Shown here in pieces: positions 7,570 through 16,498 of a stretch of 64,000 nucleotides of DNA. Below the pieces are notes generated by a model, which searched no databases, was not told the DNA's origin, and saw nothing but the letters and a program-made list of their open reading frames with translations. The stretch is from the NCBI RefSeq assembly GCF_036178845.1, contig NZ_CP108070.1, forward strand, positions 3,410,001 through 3,474,000, given 5' to 3'. Every line of letters begins with the position of its first letter. The stretch's first letter is position 1. The position numbers were made by a program, and so were the translations under genes. The stretch comes from Streptomyces sp. NBC_00271 (GTDB lineage Bacteria; Actinomycetota; Actinomycetes; Streptomycetales; Streptomycetaceae).

Positions 7570-8668
7570 GGGCGCGTACGGGGGCGACGCGCACGGAGGA
7601 GGCTCGCGCGCGGACGACGCGCACGATCTGCGGCACCACGGGGACGCCGAGGTGCGGGACGACGGCTCGGCGCTCACCGATCTCGCCGTGAACGTCCGTG
7701 CGGACACGCCTCCGGCGTGGTTGCGCGAGCACGTCGCCGCGTCGCTGGACGGCCTCGCGGCCTACCCGGACGGGCGGGCCGCGCGCGCCGCGGTGGCGGC
7801 GCGGCACGGGGTGCCGGTGGAGCGGGTGCTCCTGACGGCGGGCGCGGCGGAGGCGTTCGTACTTCTGGCCCGCGCTCTGAAGGTCCGTCAGCCGGTCGTG
7901 GTCCACCCGCAGTTCACCGAACCGGAGGCGGCGCTGCGGGACGCCGGCCACACGGTCGACCGGGTGCTGTTGCGTGAGTCGGACGGCTTTCGGCTGGACC
8001 CCGCGGCCGTACCCGAGGACGCGGACCTCGTGGTGATCGGCAACCCGACCAATCCGACGTCCGTGCTGCATCCGGCGGCCTCGATCGCCGCGCTCGCGCG
8101 GCCCGGGCGGACGTTGGTGGTCGACGAGGCGTTCATGGACGCGGTGCCGGGTGAGCGGGAGGCACTGGCCGGGCGGACGGACATCCCCGGGCTTGTCGTG
8201 CTGCGCAGCCTCACGAAGACGTGGGGGCTGGCGGGGTTGCGGATCGGGTACGTCCTGGCCGCGCCCGACGCGGTCCGCGAGCTGGCCCGTGCGCAGCCGC
8301 TCTGGCCCGTCTCCACGCCCGCCCTCGCGGCGGCCGAGGTGTGCGTGTCGCCCCGGGCGCTCGCCGAGGCCGCCCACGCGGCTCGGCGGGTCGCCTCCGA
8401 CCGGGCCCATCTCGTCGCGGGGCTCCGGGAGTTCGAGCCCGACGGGTTGCGGGTCGTCGAACCCGCCGAGGGGCCGTTCGTGCTGATTCGGCTGCCTCAG
8501 GCGGTGGTGGTGCGGCGTCAGTTGCGGGGGCTGGGGTTCGCGGTGCGGCGTGGGGACACGTTTCCGGGGCTGGGGGACGACTGGCTCCGCCTGGCCGTAC
8601 GCGACCGGGCCACCGTCAATGGATTCCTCCAGGCGTTGGATCGGGCGATGGTGGTGGCTGGGCGATGA
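7559..8668 (+). CDS. cobC: CobC-like PLP-dependent aminotransferase/decarboxylase
   Basis: A 369-residue fold-type I aminotransferase of the kind annotated as CobC (Rv2231c family) in actinobacteria. GNPTNPTSVLHP is the substrate/PLP loop, VVDEAFMDAVPGE the PLP-ring aspartate region, and SLTKTWGLAGLRIGY holds the Schiff-base lysine. Related enzymes decarboxylate threonine phosphate to aminopropanol phosphate for the corrin nucleotide loop, or act as histidinol-phosphate aminotransferases; position in the cluster favours the former. The first 35 residues are low-complexity, His- and Asp-rich, and overlap the end of cbiX. A later start is possible. Confidence 0.8.
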   Translation: MRTEGAYGGDAHGGGSRADDAHDLRHHGDAEVRDDGSALTDLAVNVRADTPPAWLREHVAASLDGLAAYPDGRAARAAVAARHGVPVERVLLTAGAAEAFVLLARALKVRQPVVVHPQFTEPEAALRDAGHTVDRVLLRESDGFRLDPAAVPEDADLVVIGNPTNPTSVLHPAASIAALARPGRTLVVDEAFMDAVPGEREALAGRTDIPGLVVLRSLTKTWGLAGLRIGYVLAAPDAVRELARAQPLWPVSTPALAAAEVCVSPRALAEAAHAARRVASDRAHLVAGLREFEPDGLRVVEPAEGPFVLIRLPQAVVVRRQLRGLGFAVRRGDTFPGLGDDWLRLAVRDRATVNGFLQALDRAMVVAGR

Positions 8669-8691
8669 GGGACGGGTGCGGCAAGGGCCCT

Positions 8692-9105
8692 TTCTCGCCC
8701 CCGCCGCCCCTACCCGTCCCATCCCTGGGGGCTGCCGCCCCCAGACCCCCGCTTCGGCCTGAACGGCCTCGTCCTCAAACGCCGGACAGGCTGAAAGCTT
8801 TCAGGGGCGCGGGGAACTGCGCGCCCAGCCCCCACCGGCCCGCGGCCGAACGACTCCGGACGGCCGGGAGATGCGGGGCGAAGCCCCCGCCTCAGGGGCG
8901 CGGGGAACTGCGCGCCCAGCCCCCTCCGGCCCGCGGCCGAACGACTCCGGACGGCCGGGGGATGCGGGGCGAAGCCCCCGCCTCAGGGGCGCGGGGAACT
9001 GCGCGCCCAGCCCCCACCGGCCCGCGGCCGAAGAATCCGCCCGGGGGTCTGGGGGCGGAGCCCCCAGGTTGAGGATGGGACGGGTAGGGGCGGCGGGGGC
9101 GAGAA
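8692..9105. repeat. Intergenic element with 33-bp perfect inverted repeats and three tandem 91-bp repeats
   Basis: No gene is seen between cobC and the LAETG protein. Positions 8692-8724 and 9073-9105 are exact inverted copies of 33 bp, with further inner inverted arms (a CTGGGGGCT-type hairpin) at about 8726-8751 and 9043-9066. Between them a unit beginning TCAGGGGCGCGGGGAACTGC recurs at 8801, 8892 and 8983, exactly 91 bp apart; the third copy is truncated. The unit includes CAGCCCCCACCGGCCCGCGG. The same core occurs at 15311-15475, 22378-22440 and 47110-47165, so this is a dispersed Streptomyces-type repeat rather than a CRISPR array. Confidence 0.85.
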
Positions 9106-9115
9106 CAGGTCGGGG

Positions 9116-10000
9116 TCAGGAGCGGTGGCGGCGTCCCAGGGCGACGGCCGCTCCGCCCGCCGCCAGAAGCACGACCGCCCCACCCACCACGAACGGAGTC
9201 GTCGACGCGCCGCCGGTCTCCGCGAGGCCCGACCCCGCCGGTGCCCCCTGGGGCTTGATGTCGGGAGCAGAAACTGAGGCAGGGGCAGAGACAGGCGCCG
9301 CGGCCGGGGACTCGCAGGTGACGGATCCCAGGGTCAGGGTGCCCTCCACATCCGCCACGTTCAGCTTCAACGGGTTGACGGAGACCTTGAGTTCGAGCGC
9401 GGATGCGGCCGCCGTACGGGACGTGGTCCGCGTCCTGGAGAAGTCGATCCGGACCTCACCGACCCCCGGCACCTTCACCTCCGTCGGACCGCCCACCGTC
9501 AACGTCACCTTCTTGCCGAGGACGGTCACCCCGCCCAGGAGGGTGGCGGAGGCCACGGGCTTGCGACCCGCCGCACAGGTCGCCTTCGAGGTCACCTGCC
9601 CGACCTCGATGAGGGACAGCAACGGCAGCCCGGGGACATGGATCCGCGCATGGGTGAGGTTCGTGGACGCCTCGGCCCCCGACGCGGACACCGTCGCCTT
9701 CGCGGAGGCGACATCCGCCCGCAGCACACTGAACGGCTGCCCACCGTCGACCCCGTCCAGCCTCGCCGTCAGCGCGGTCCGCTCGGCGCTCTGCGGAGCC
9801 CGCACCTCGTTGAGGGAGACCGCGAGCGGGACGTTCACGGTCTTGTTGAGCAGGGACACGTCGAGCCCGGTGCGCAGCACGACGGCGCTCGCGCGACCGT
9901 GGTCGGCGTCGGCGCTCGCGGAACCCGCACCGGCCAGCACCACCGGACCGGCGGCGAGGACGGTGGCCGCCGCGGTGGCGGTGAAACGGCGTGCGGGCAT
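9116..10000 (-). CDS. LAETG-anchored surface protein (SCO1860-like)
   Basis: A 294-residue exported protein. MPARRFTATAAATVLAAG opens a signal peptide ending near ASADA. The C-terminus has a proline/alanine-rich spacer, the sortase signal LAETG, a hydrophobic helix (FVVGGAVVLLAAGGAAVAL) and a basic tail GRRHRS. This is the layout of a class E sortase substrate, so the protein is probably linked to the cell wall. The middle part is Ser/Thr/Val-rich beta-type sequence with no enzyme motif; the function is unknown. The start at ATG 10000 is favoured; a TTG at 10024 in frame would add eight residues. Confidence 0.8.
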   Translation of the reverse strand: MPARRFTATAAATVLAAGPVVLAGAGSASADADHGRASAVVLRTGLDVSLLNKTVNVPLAVSLNEVRAPQSAERTALTARLDGVDGGQPFSVLRADVASAKATVSASGAEASTNLTHARIHVPGLPLLSLIEVGQVTSKATCAAGRKPVASATLLGGVTVLGKKVTLTVGGPTEVKVPGVGEVRIDFSRTRTTSRTAAASALELKVSVNPLKLNVADVEGTLTLGSVTCESPAAAPVSAPASVSAPDIKPQGAPAGSGLAETGGASTTPFVVGGAVVLLAAGGAAVALGRRHRS

Positions 10001-10300
10001 GCGGAAGTTGGTGTTGGCGTTCAAGGGTGGGACCCCCAGGAGAGAACAGCTTGGGACCCGGCAAGAATTACGCACCGAGAGTGAACAGTCAGCAACCCGA
10101 CGTGACTTCACTCCAACGTGGGGTTTCCGGGAGTTCGTTCGAATCTCTCGACACCGCTGGGCACGGATGTTCCCCGCCGTCACCCACTCAACAGCCCAGC
10201 CCCGAACACGCCGGTCGACGCTCCGGAGCACGCATGGTGGTGCGTAACGAGGCGCCCGGCGGACGCGTAACGTTCCGTCAACCGGACGACCTCTCCACTG

Positions 10301-11392
10301 CTAGCCCACGACCCGCCCGTCGAGCACCACCCGGCGCGGAGCCGCCAGCACCCGTACGTCCGCACGCGGATCCCCCTCGTACACCACGAGGTCGGCGGGC
10401 GCGCCCTCGTCGAGTCCCGGGCGCCCGAGCCACCGCCGGGCGCCCCAGGTCGTCGCGGACAGCGCCTCGATCGGCGGGATGCCCGCGGTGACGAGTTCGG
10501 CGACCTCGCCGGCCACCAGTCCGTGGGCCAGCGAACCGCCCGCGTCGGTGCCGACGTAGACCGGGACTCCGGCGTCGTAGGCGGCGCGCACGGTGTCGTA
10601 GCGGCGTTCGTGCAGTGCCCGCATGTGCGACGACCAGCGCGGGAACTTCGTCTCTCCCCCGGCGGCGAGCTGCGGGAAGGTGGCGATGTTGACGAGCGTG
10701 GGGACGATCGCGACGCCTCGGGAGGCGAAGAGGGGGATCGTCTCCTCGGTCAGGCCGGTCGCGTGCTCGACGCAGTCGATGCCCGCCTCGACCAGGTCCC
10801 TGAGCGAGTCCTCCGCGAAACAGTGGGCGGTCACCCGTGCGCCGAGGCGGTGCGCCTCGGCGATCGCCGCCGCGGCGGCCTCACGCGGCCAGCAGGCGCT
10901 GAGGTCGCCTGTCTCGCGGTCGATCCAGTCGCCGACCAGTTTCACCCAGCCGTCGCCGCGCCGGGCCTCCTGGGCGACGTACGCGACCAGGTCCTCCGGC
11001 TCGATCTCGTGCGCGTAGTTGCGGATGTAGCGGCGGGTGCGGGCGATGTGCCGGCCCGCTCGGATGATCTTCGGGAGGTCCGCGCGGTCGTCGATCCAGC
11101 GGGTGTCGGAGGGCGAGCCCGCGTCCCGGATGAGCAGGGTGCCGGCCTCGCGGTCGGTGAGCGCCTGCTTCTCGGAGACGTCGTCGGGGACGGGCCCGTG
11201 GGCGTCGAGGCCGACGTGGCAGTGCGCGTCGACGAGACCGGGGAGGGCCCAGCCCTCGACGGTACGGATGTCACGGGCGCCGGTGGGACGCTCGTAGGAG
11301 ATCCTCCCGCCGACGACCCACAGTTCGTCCCGGACGTCGTCGGGCCCGACGAGCACCCGCCCCTTCACGTGCAGCACCGCGCGATCGCTCAT
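10301..11392 (-). CDS. Amidohydrolase-family metal-dependent hydrolase
   Basis: A 363-residue protein of the amidohydrolase superfamily. LPGLVDAHCHVGLDAHG carries the first metal-binding HxH, VTAHCFAEDSLRDLVEAG and CVEHATGLTEE give the later histidines, and YVGTDAGGSLAHG the catalytic aspartate. Fold-edge beta segments appear at both ends (VLHVKGRVLVG and ADLVVYEGDPRADV). The layout resembles imidazolonepropionase- or prolidase-like amidohydrolases; the substrate is unknown. ATG 11392 (MSDRAVLH) was preferred to ATG 11401. It lies 27 bases upstream of the divergently unrelated ABC genes' end and has no operon partner. Confidence 0.8.
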   Translation of the reverse strand: MSDRAVLHVKGRVLVGPDDVRDELWVVGGRISYERPTGARDIRTVEGWALPGLVDAHCHVGLDAHGPVPDDVSEKQALTDREAGTLLIRDAGSPSDTRWIDDRADLPKIIRAGRHIARTRRYIRNYAHEIEPEDLVAYVAQEARRGDGWVKLVGDWIDRETGDLSACWPREAAAAAIAEAHRLGARVTAHCFAEDSLRDLVEAGIDCVEHATGLTEETIPLFASRGVAIVPTLVNIATFPQLAAGGETKFPRWSSHMRALHERRYDTVRAAYDAGVPVYVGTDAGGSLAHGLVAGEVAELVTAGIPPIEALSATTWGARRWLGRPGLDEGAPADLVVYEGDPRADVRVLAAPRRVVLDGRVVG

Positions 11393-11427
11393 GCACCGCA
11401 CCTTAATTCGTGCCGCACGGCGAGGTG

Positions 11428-12249
11428 CTACAGCCCCTTTTCCCCCTCCGCCACGTCCTCCTCGACCTCCGCCATCGCCGGGTCCAGCAGTCGGGACAGG
11501 AAGTGGCGGGTGCGTTCGTGGCTCGGGTTGCCGATGACCTGCGCGGGGGCGCCGTCCTCGACGATCACGCCGCCGTCCATGAAGACGACCCGGTCGGCGA
11601 CCTCGCGCGCGAAGCTCATCTCGTGGGTGACGACCATCATCGTCATGCCCTCGTGGGCGAGCCTGCGCATGACGGCGAGCACGTCGCCGACGAGCTCCGG
11701 GTCGAGCGCCGAGGTCGGCTCGTCGAAGAGCATCACCTCGGGCCCCATGGCGAGCGCGCGGGCGATCGCGACGCGCTGCTGCTGGCCGCCGGAGAGGGAG
11801 GAGGGGTAGGCGTCCGCCTTCTCGGAAAGGCCCACCCGCTCCAGGTTCTCGGCGGCGACCTTGGCCGCCTCCTCCTTGTCCCGCTTCAGCACCCGGCGCT
11901 GCGGGAGCGTGAGGTTCTCGGTCACCGACAGGTGCGGGAAGAGGTTGAACTGCTGGAAGACCATGCCGATCCGGCGGCGTACGGCGTCGATGTCGACGTC
12001 GGGGTGCGTGACCTCGGTACCGCCGACGAAGACCTGCCCCTTGGTGGGTTCCTCCAGGAGGTTCACGCAGCGGAGCAGGGTGGACTTGCCGGAGCCGGAG
12101 GGTCCGATGACGCAGACGACCTCGCCCTGTCCGATCTCCAGGTCGATACCGCGCAGGACGTCGTTGTCGCCGAAGGACTTGTGGAGGTCCCGGACGTCGA
12201 TCTCGGGAGTGCCGGTGCTGGAACTACTGCTGTTGCTGGTGCTGGTCAC
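11428..12249 (-). CDS. Polar amino-acid ABC transporter, ATP-binding subunit
   Basis: A 273-residue ATPase of the GlnQ/GluA type. After a Ser/Thr-rich leader it has Walker [10 protein letters not shown], the Q-loop FQQFNLFPH, the signature LSGGQQQR, Walker [13 protein letters not shown] and the H-loop VVTHEM. It would power uptake with the permease and binding protein encoded just upstream. The GTG start at 12249 overlaps the permease stop (GTGA). An acidic tail of about 20 residues ([13 protein letters not shown]) follows the usual C-terminus. Confidence 0.93.
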   Translation of the reverse strand: MTSTSNSSSSSTGTPEIDVRDLHKSFGDNDVLRGIDLEIGQGEVVCVIGPSGSGKSTLLRCVNLLEEPTKGQVFVGGTEVTHPDVDIDAVRRRIGMVFQQFNLFPHLSVTENLTLPQRRVLKRDKEEAAKVAAENLERVGLSEKADAYPSSLSGGQQQRVAIARALAMGPEVMLFDEPTSALDPELVGDVLAVMRRLAHEGMTMMVVTHEMSFAREVADRVVFMDGGVIVEDGAPAQVIGNPSHERTRHFLSRLLDPAMAEVEEDVAEGEKGL

Positions 12250-13079
12250 TTGGTGGCCTCCCCGGCCTTGGCCTCCAGGCGGCGTACGACGAATCCGAGC
12301 GGCACGGTGACGAGCAGGTAGCACAGGCCCGCGACCAGGATCGGTGTGGAGTTGGCGGTCTGGCTCGCCAGGTCGCGCCCGAACTTGGTGAGTTCGCGTT
12401 CCTCCAGGGTGACCCCGAGGAACAGCACCAGCGAGGAGTCCTTGAAGAGGAGGACGAGCTCGTTGGTGAGCGGCGGGATCACGATGCGGAACGCCTGCGG
12501 GATGATGATCGAGACCATGGCCCGCGCGTGCGAGAAGCCCAGCGAACGGGCCGCCTCCATCTGCCCCTTGGGCACCGCCTGGATGCCCGCGCGGATCGTC
12601 TCTGCCATGTACGCGGCCGAGACCAGGCCGAGCGCGAGCGCCACCTTGCCGTACGTACCGCCGGGGATCTCCGTGCCCGGGAACGCCAAGGGCACGGCGA
12701 CACCCACGAAGACGAAGATCAGCAGGGCGGGCAGGCCGCGGAAGATCTCGATGTAGATGCCGGCGAGCCAGCGGTAGGGGCCCACCGGGGACAGTCGCAT
12801 CAGGGCGATGACCATGCCGAGCACGAGGCCGAACACGAAGCCGGACATCGTGTAGAGCACGGTGTTCTTCAGCGCCAGCGTGATGACGTCCGGGAACATC
12901 TGCTTGACCAGGTCCCACTGCGCGAACTGGTTCTTCAGACGTCCCCAGTCCGCCGCGACCGCGAAGGCGATCACGGCGGCGACGAAGACGACGTACTGCG
13001 CGCCGCGCGACAGGGCGCGCTTCTGGCGCCGGGTCAGGCCGGACTTCCGGGGCTGGAGGGTTGCGTCGGCATCGCTCAT
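12246..13079 (-). CDS. Polar amino-acid ABC transporter, permease subunit
   Basis: A 277-residue HisM/GlnP-type permease. A basic N-terminal tail is followed by about six membrane helices. The EAA coupling loop reads [20 protein letters not shown], and [15 protein letters not shown] is a typical conserved stretch of this family. One permease gene suggests a homodimeric pore. ATG 13079 overlaps the stop of the binding-protein gene (ATGA); an in-frame upstream ATG at 13130 would run into that gene and was not used. Confidence 0.92.
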   Translation of the reverse strand: MSDADATLQPRKSGLTRRQKRALSRGAQYVVFVAAVIAFAVAADWGRLKNQFAQWDLVKQMFPDVITLALKNTVLYTMSGFVFGLVLGMVIALMRLSPVGPYRWLAGIYIEIFRGLPALLIFVFVGVAVPLAFPGTEIPGGTYGKVALALGLVSAAYMAETIRAGIQAVPKGQMEAARSLGFSHARAMVSIIIPQAFRIVIPPLTNELVLLFKDSSLVLFLGVTLEERELTKFGRDLASQTANSTPILVAGLCYLLVTVPLGFVVRRLEAKAGEATK

Positions 13080-13924
13080 GAGGCGGACGGGGAGGCGGTG
13101 GCCGCGGACGCCGGGTACGGGCCGATCCACTTCTCGTAGAGCTTCTTGTACGTACCGTCGGCCTTGGCCTGCTTGATCGTCTTGTTGATCTCGGCGAGGA
13201 GCTTGGTGTTGCCCTTCTTCACCGTGAAGCCGTACTGCTCACCGGTGTGGAGGTTGTCGACCACCTTGAAGGCGTCGGCGTTGGCCTTGTCCTTCAGCCA
13301 GCCCTGGACGACCGGGTAGTCGATGATCACGGCCTGGACCTGACCGGTGCGCAGGCCGTTGAGGACCGCGTCGGAGGACTCGAAGGAGACCGGGTCGAAG
13401 CCCTGCTTCGTCGCGTACTCCTCGCCCGTGGTCTGCGCCTGGGCACCGAGCTTCTTGCCCTTGGCCTTGACGTCGGCGAGGGAGTTGACGCCGCTCTTCT
13501 TGTCGACCAGGACGGCCTGGGTGGCGTCGAAGTACGGGTCGGAGAAGTCGACGTTCTTCTTGCGTTCCGGGGTGATCGTCATGCCGGCCGCGGCGAGGTC
13601 GCACTGGCCGGAGTTGAGGAACGCGCCCGTCTTGAAGTTCTCGAAGGGCGTGTCGACGATGGCCTGCTTCACGCCGAGGTCCCCCGCGACCAGGTCGATC
13701 AGCGCGACGTCGAAGCCCTGCACCTTGCCGTTGATCTCCGACTGGAACGGCGGGTACGGGAGGTGGGTGCAGGTCGTGACCTGGCCCGCCTTGACCAGGG
13801 GAACGCCCTTGGCGCTGCTCTGACCGCCTCCGCCGCCCGAGGAACAGCCGGCCACGAGCAGCAGCCCGGCCGTGGCGGTGGTGGCGGCCAGAATGCGCGT
13901 CCGGCGTCCGAGGACCGAGTTCAC
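13076..13924 (-). CDS. Polar amino-acid ABC transporter, lipoprotein binding subunit
   Basis: A 282-residue extracellular solute-binding protein, family 3. The signal peptide ends in the lipobox LLLVAGC, then a Gly/Ser linker. The body has [31 protein letters not shown] and the C-terminal [12 protein letters not shown], all characteristic of amino-acid receptors of the GlnH/FliY group. The start is GTG 13924 behind GGAGGTCTCC; the upstream ATG at 13981 would give a non-secretory leader. First gene of the three-gene operon; the substrate cannot be told from sequence. Confidence 0.92.
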   Translation of the reverse strand: MNSVLGRRTRILAATTATAGLLLVAGCSSGGGGGQSSAKGVPLVKAGQVTTCTHLPYPPFQSEINGKVQGFDVALIDLVAGDLGVKQAIVDTPFENFKTGAFLNSGQCDLAAAGMTITPERKKNVDFSDPYFDATQAVLVDKKSGVNSLADVKAKGKKLGAQAQTTGEEYATKQGFDPVSFESSDAVLNGLRTGQVQAVIIDYPVVQGWLKDKANADAFKVVDNLHTGEQYGFTVKKGNTKLLAEINKTIKQAKADGTYKKLYEKWIGPYPASAATASPSAS

Positions 13925-14160
13925 GGAGACCTCCTGTGGGGGGAATGGAGGATTCCGATTATAAGGAAAGGTTTGACTCACTCAAATCAATCCGATGGCT
14001 GTTGCGCCGTTCGGCCTCAGAAGTCATGCCTCACGGGGCCGTCCGGCCCTACGACCTGGGGGTGTGCGCCCGTACGACCGAGGATCGCCGCGGACGCGAC
14101 AAGGACGCCGGATACGCTCGGGGCTGCGCATTGGAACCCGTGAGCGAAGAGAGCACCGCC
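13925..14160. promoter_or_regulatory. Divergent promoter region between the amino-acid transporter and the aminotransferase gene
   Basis: The first 90 bases are unusually AT-rich for this genome and hold GATTATAAGG and TTGACTCACTCAAATCAATCC. TTGACT at about 13974 could serve as a -35 element for the rightward gene; the rest probably contains the leftward ABC-operon promoter. No strong palindrome was recognised. The remainder (14030-14140) reads as ordinary high-GC leader sequence. Confidence 0.4.
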
Positions 14161-15261
14161 GTGACCCATCCCTTCCTGGACCTCGCCCCGCTGAGCGCCG
14201 CACACTTCGCGGCGATCGAGGACCGCGTGGCGCGGCTGCTCTCCACCGAGCAGGACGTCGTGATCATGCAGGGCGAGGCGCTGCTGCCCCTGGAAGGTGC
14301 CATTCGCGCCACCGCCGGGCCCGGCACCACCGCGCTCAACGTGATCACCGGGCCGTACGGGCAGACCTTCGGGGACTGGTTGCGGGACTGCGGGGCGACG
14401 GTGATCGATCTCGCGGTGCCGTTCCACACGGCGGTGACGGCCGCGCAAGTGCGTGATGCCTTTGCCGAGCATCCGGCGATCGACTTCGTCTCGCTGGTGC
14501 ACGCGGAGGCGGCGACGGGCAACACGAACCCCGTCGCGGAGATCGGCGAGGTGGTGCGTGCGCACGGCGCGCTGTTCTACCTGGACGCCGTCGCCTCGAT
14601 CGGCGCGGAGCCGGTACTGCCGGACGCGTGGGGAGTCGACCTGTGCGTGATCGGGGCACAGAAGGCCATGGGCGGGCCGGCCGGGGTGTCGGCCGTGTCC
14701 GTGAGCGAGCGGGCGTGGGCGCGGATGGCCGCCAATCCCGGGGCGCCGCGTCGGTCCTATCTCTCGCTGCTGGACTGGAAGGAGCGGTGGGTCGACGGCG
14801 GGCGCAAGGCGCTGCTGCACGCGCCGGCGCAGCTGGAGATGCTGGCGCTGGAGGCCTGTGTCGAGCGGATCGAGGCGGAGGGGCTCGACGCGGTGATGCG
14901 CCGCCATGCCCTGGCGGCGGCGGCCACGCGGGCGGGGGCGGTCGCTCTCGGAGGCGGGCTGGAGCCGTATGTGTACGAGGCGGGGGACGCGGCGCCGGTC
15001 GCCACGACGTTGCGGGCTCCGTCCGGGGTCGATGCGGGGGTGCTGGTCGCGAAGGCGTTGGCCGCGGATCCGGTGTTGCCGTTGGTCGCGGGTGGGGGTG
15101 CGCTGGCGAAGGAGATGATCCGGGTGAACCACTACGGTCCCGATGCGACGCCGGGGGTCGTGCATTCCTGCCTCGCGGCGTTGGGGGCGGCGATGGCCGA
15201 GTCCGGCCTGACCATCGACCTGGAAGCGGCACACCGCGCGACGACGAAGGCGTGGTCCTAG
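14161..15261 (+). CDS. Class V PLP-dependent aminotransferase (alanine-glyoxylate-like)
   Basis: A 366-residue fold-type I enzyme. EALLPLEGAIRATAGPGTTAL and VITGPYGQTFGDW are class V N-terminal blocks; VHAEAATGNTNPV, LFYLDAVASIGAEP (PLP-binding Asp) and CVIGAQKAMGGPAG (Schiff-base Lys) follow. Relatives transfer amino groups between alanine or serine and glyoxylate or pyruvate. GTG 14161 (VTHPFLDL) is used; a GTG at 14140 would add seven residues and cannot be excluded. The next feature downstream is a repeat element, so the gene is probably monocistronic. Confidence 0.82.
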   Translation: MTHPFLDLAPLSAAHFAAIEDRVARLLSTEQDVVIMQGEALLPLEGAIRATAGPGTTALNVITGPYGQTFGDWLRDCGATVIDLAVPFHTAVTAAQVRDAFAEHPAIDFVSLVHAEAATGNTNPVAEIGEVVRAHGALFYLDAVASIGAEPVLPDAWGVDLCVIGAQKAMGGPAGVSAVSVSERAWARMAANPGAPRRSYLSLLDWKERWVDGGRKALLHAPAQLEMLALEACVERIEAEGLDAVMRRHALAAAATRAGAVALGGGLEPYVYEAGDAAPVATTLRAPSGVDAGVLVAKALAADPVLPLVAGGGALAKEMIRVNHYGPDATPGVVHSCLAALGAAMAESGLTIDLEAAHRATTKAWS

Positions 15262-15269
15262 CCCCGAAC

Positions 15270-15496
15270 CTGGGGCTCCGCCCCGGACCCCGGGTGGGTG
15301 TATCGGCTGCGGGTGGGTGGGGGCTGGTCGCGCAGTTCCCCGCGCCCCTAAAAGCCCCCAGCTCGTCCGGCGCGCGAGGACGAGGCCGATGGGGCGCCGG
15401 GGCGCAGCCCCGCGCTCCAGGGGCGCGGGGAACTGCGCGCCAAGCCCCCACCCACCCGCAGCCGAAGAACACACCGGGGTCCGGGGCGGAGCCCCG
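15270..15496. repeat. Dispersed repeat element, inverted pair
   Basis: Outer arms GGGGCTCCGCCCCGGACCCC (about 15272) and its complement (about 15475-15495) enclose two inverted copies of the GGGGCGCGGGGAACTGCGCG core, at about 15330-15352 (minus) and 15418-15440 (plus). It has the same architecture as 8692-9105 but without the 91-bp tandem repetition. It begins right after the aminotransferase stop and could act as a bidirectional transcription barrier. Confidence 0.75.
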
Positions 15497-15858
15497 GCAT
15501 GTTCTCCCACGGACTTACCGGAGCTTAATCGCGCATCAATTGACGAGGCGCTCGCCATGCTTATTCTTGCATTAACTCGAGGATGAGCTTCCCGTATTCT
15601 TCTGCCCGCTTTCCCGGCCCCTAAACGCAAAGATTTCGCGAACGCCAACCGACGTAATTCGGGCACGTCTCGTGGCGATTACGTGTCTGTGACGCACTCC
15701 ACAGTACGTCCATTTCCTCCCCTATTTTCCGGGCAAACCATCCCGTTACACCACCCGCAGCACCGTGCTCTCACGGGCGCGTGATAACACAAAGACGCAT
15801 CGTGCGTAACCCCGTACGACGATGCAATTTGAGATTTCCATCGGTAAATTCAATCCGC
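15497..15858 (+). promoter_or_regulatory. AT-rich upstream region of the ectABCD operon
   Basis: About 360 bases without a gene, clearly richer in A and T than the rest of the window (for example CGCATCAATTGACGAGG, CTTATTCTTGCATTAACTC, TTGAGATTTCCATCGGTAAATTCAATCC). It must hold the osmotically controlled ect promoter. TTGACG at about 15539 is a possible -35 element. The last 80 bases before ectA are in frame with ectA but carry no conserved protein sequence, so I treat them as leader. Confidence 0.45.
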
Positions 15859-16398
15859 ATGACCGCCGCACGAGCAGACCTGCAAGCGGAATTCCTGGAA
15901 ATGCCGGAGGGCCTTCGGATCGACCGTCCGAAGGTGGCGGACGGAGCCGCGCTCTGGCATATCGCCAAGGACTCCGGAACCCTCGACCTGAACTCCTCGT
16001 ACAGCTATCTGCTGTGGTGCCGTGACTTCGCCGGCACGTCGGCGGTGGCGCGTGACGCGGACGGCGTGCCCGTCGGCTTCGTCACCGGGTACGTCCGGCC
16101 CGAGCGCCCGGGCACCCTGCTCGTGTGGCAGGTGGCCGTCGACGCCGCCCACCGCGGACGCGGACTGGCCGCGGCCCTGCTCGACGGGCTGACCGCGCGG
16201 GTCGCGGAGCAGCGGACGATCACCGCCGTCGAGACCACGATCACGCCCGGCAACACCGCCTCCGAGCGCCTGTTCACCTCGTACGCGCGACGCCACGGCG
16301 CGCGCGTCGAGCACGAAGTGCTGTTCGAGGCCGGGCAGTTCCCGGACGGGCCGCACGACCCCGAGGTGCTCTACCGGATCGGTCCGCTCCCCGGCTGA
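15859..16398 (+). CDS. ectA: L-2,4-diaminobutyrate N-acetyltransferase
   Basis: A 179-residue GNAT acetyltransferase, the second step of ectoine synthesis: diaminobutyrate plus acetyl-CoA gives gamma-N-acetyldiaminobutyrate. LRIDRPKVADGAALW and LDLNSSYSYLLWCRDFAGTS are hallmark EctA blocks; VAVDAAHRGRGLAAALL is the acetyl-CoA loop; TTITPGNTASERLF completes the fold. ATG 15859 was chosen over an upstream ATG because EctA proteins start shortly before the conserved block. First gene of ectABCD; ectB follows after 100 bases. Confidence 0.95.
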   Translation: MTAARADLQAEFLEMPEGLRIDRPKVADGAALWHIAKDSGTLDLNSSYSYLLWCRDFAGTSAVARDADGVPVGFVTGYVRPERPGTLLVWQVAVDAAHRGRGLAAALLDGLTARVAEQRTITAVETTITPGNTASERLFTSYARRHGARVEHEVLFEAGQFPDGPHDPEVLYRIGPLPG

Positions 16399-16498
16399 CC
16401 TCGGACCGGCCCCCGGTCGACCCGGACATCCCCCTGGCTTCGCCTGACTTCCCCCTGACTTCCTCTCCCTCCCCCCACGCACCGAGGAGCGATTCGCC

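Noticed and set aside
8801..9040. Regular 91-bp repeats as a possible CRISPR array.
   Set aside because: The whole unit is repeated with no variable spacers and no cas genes are near.
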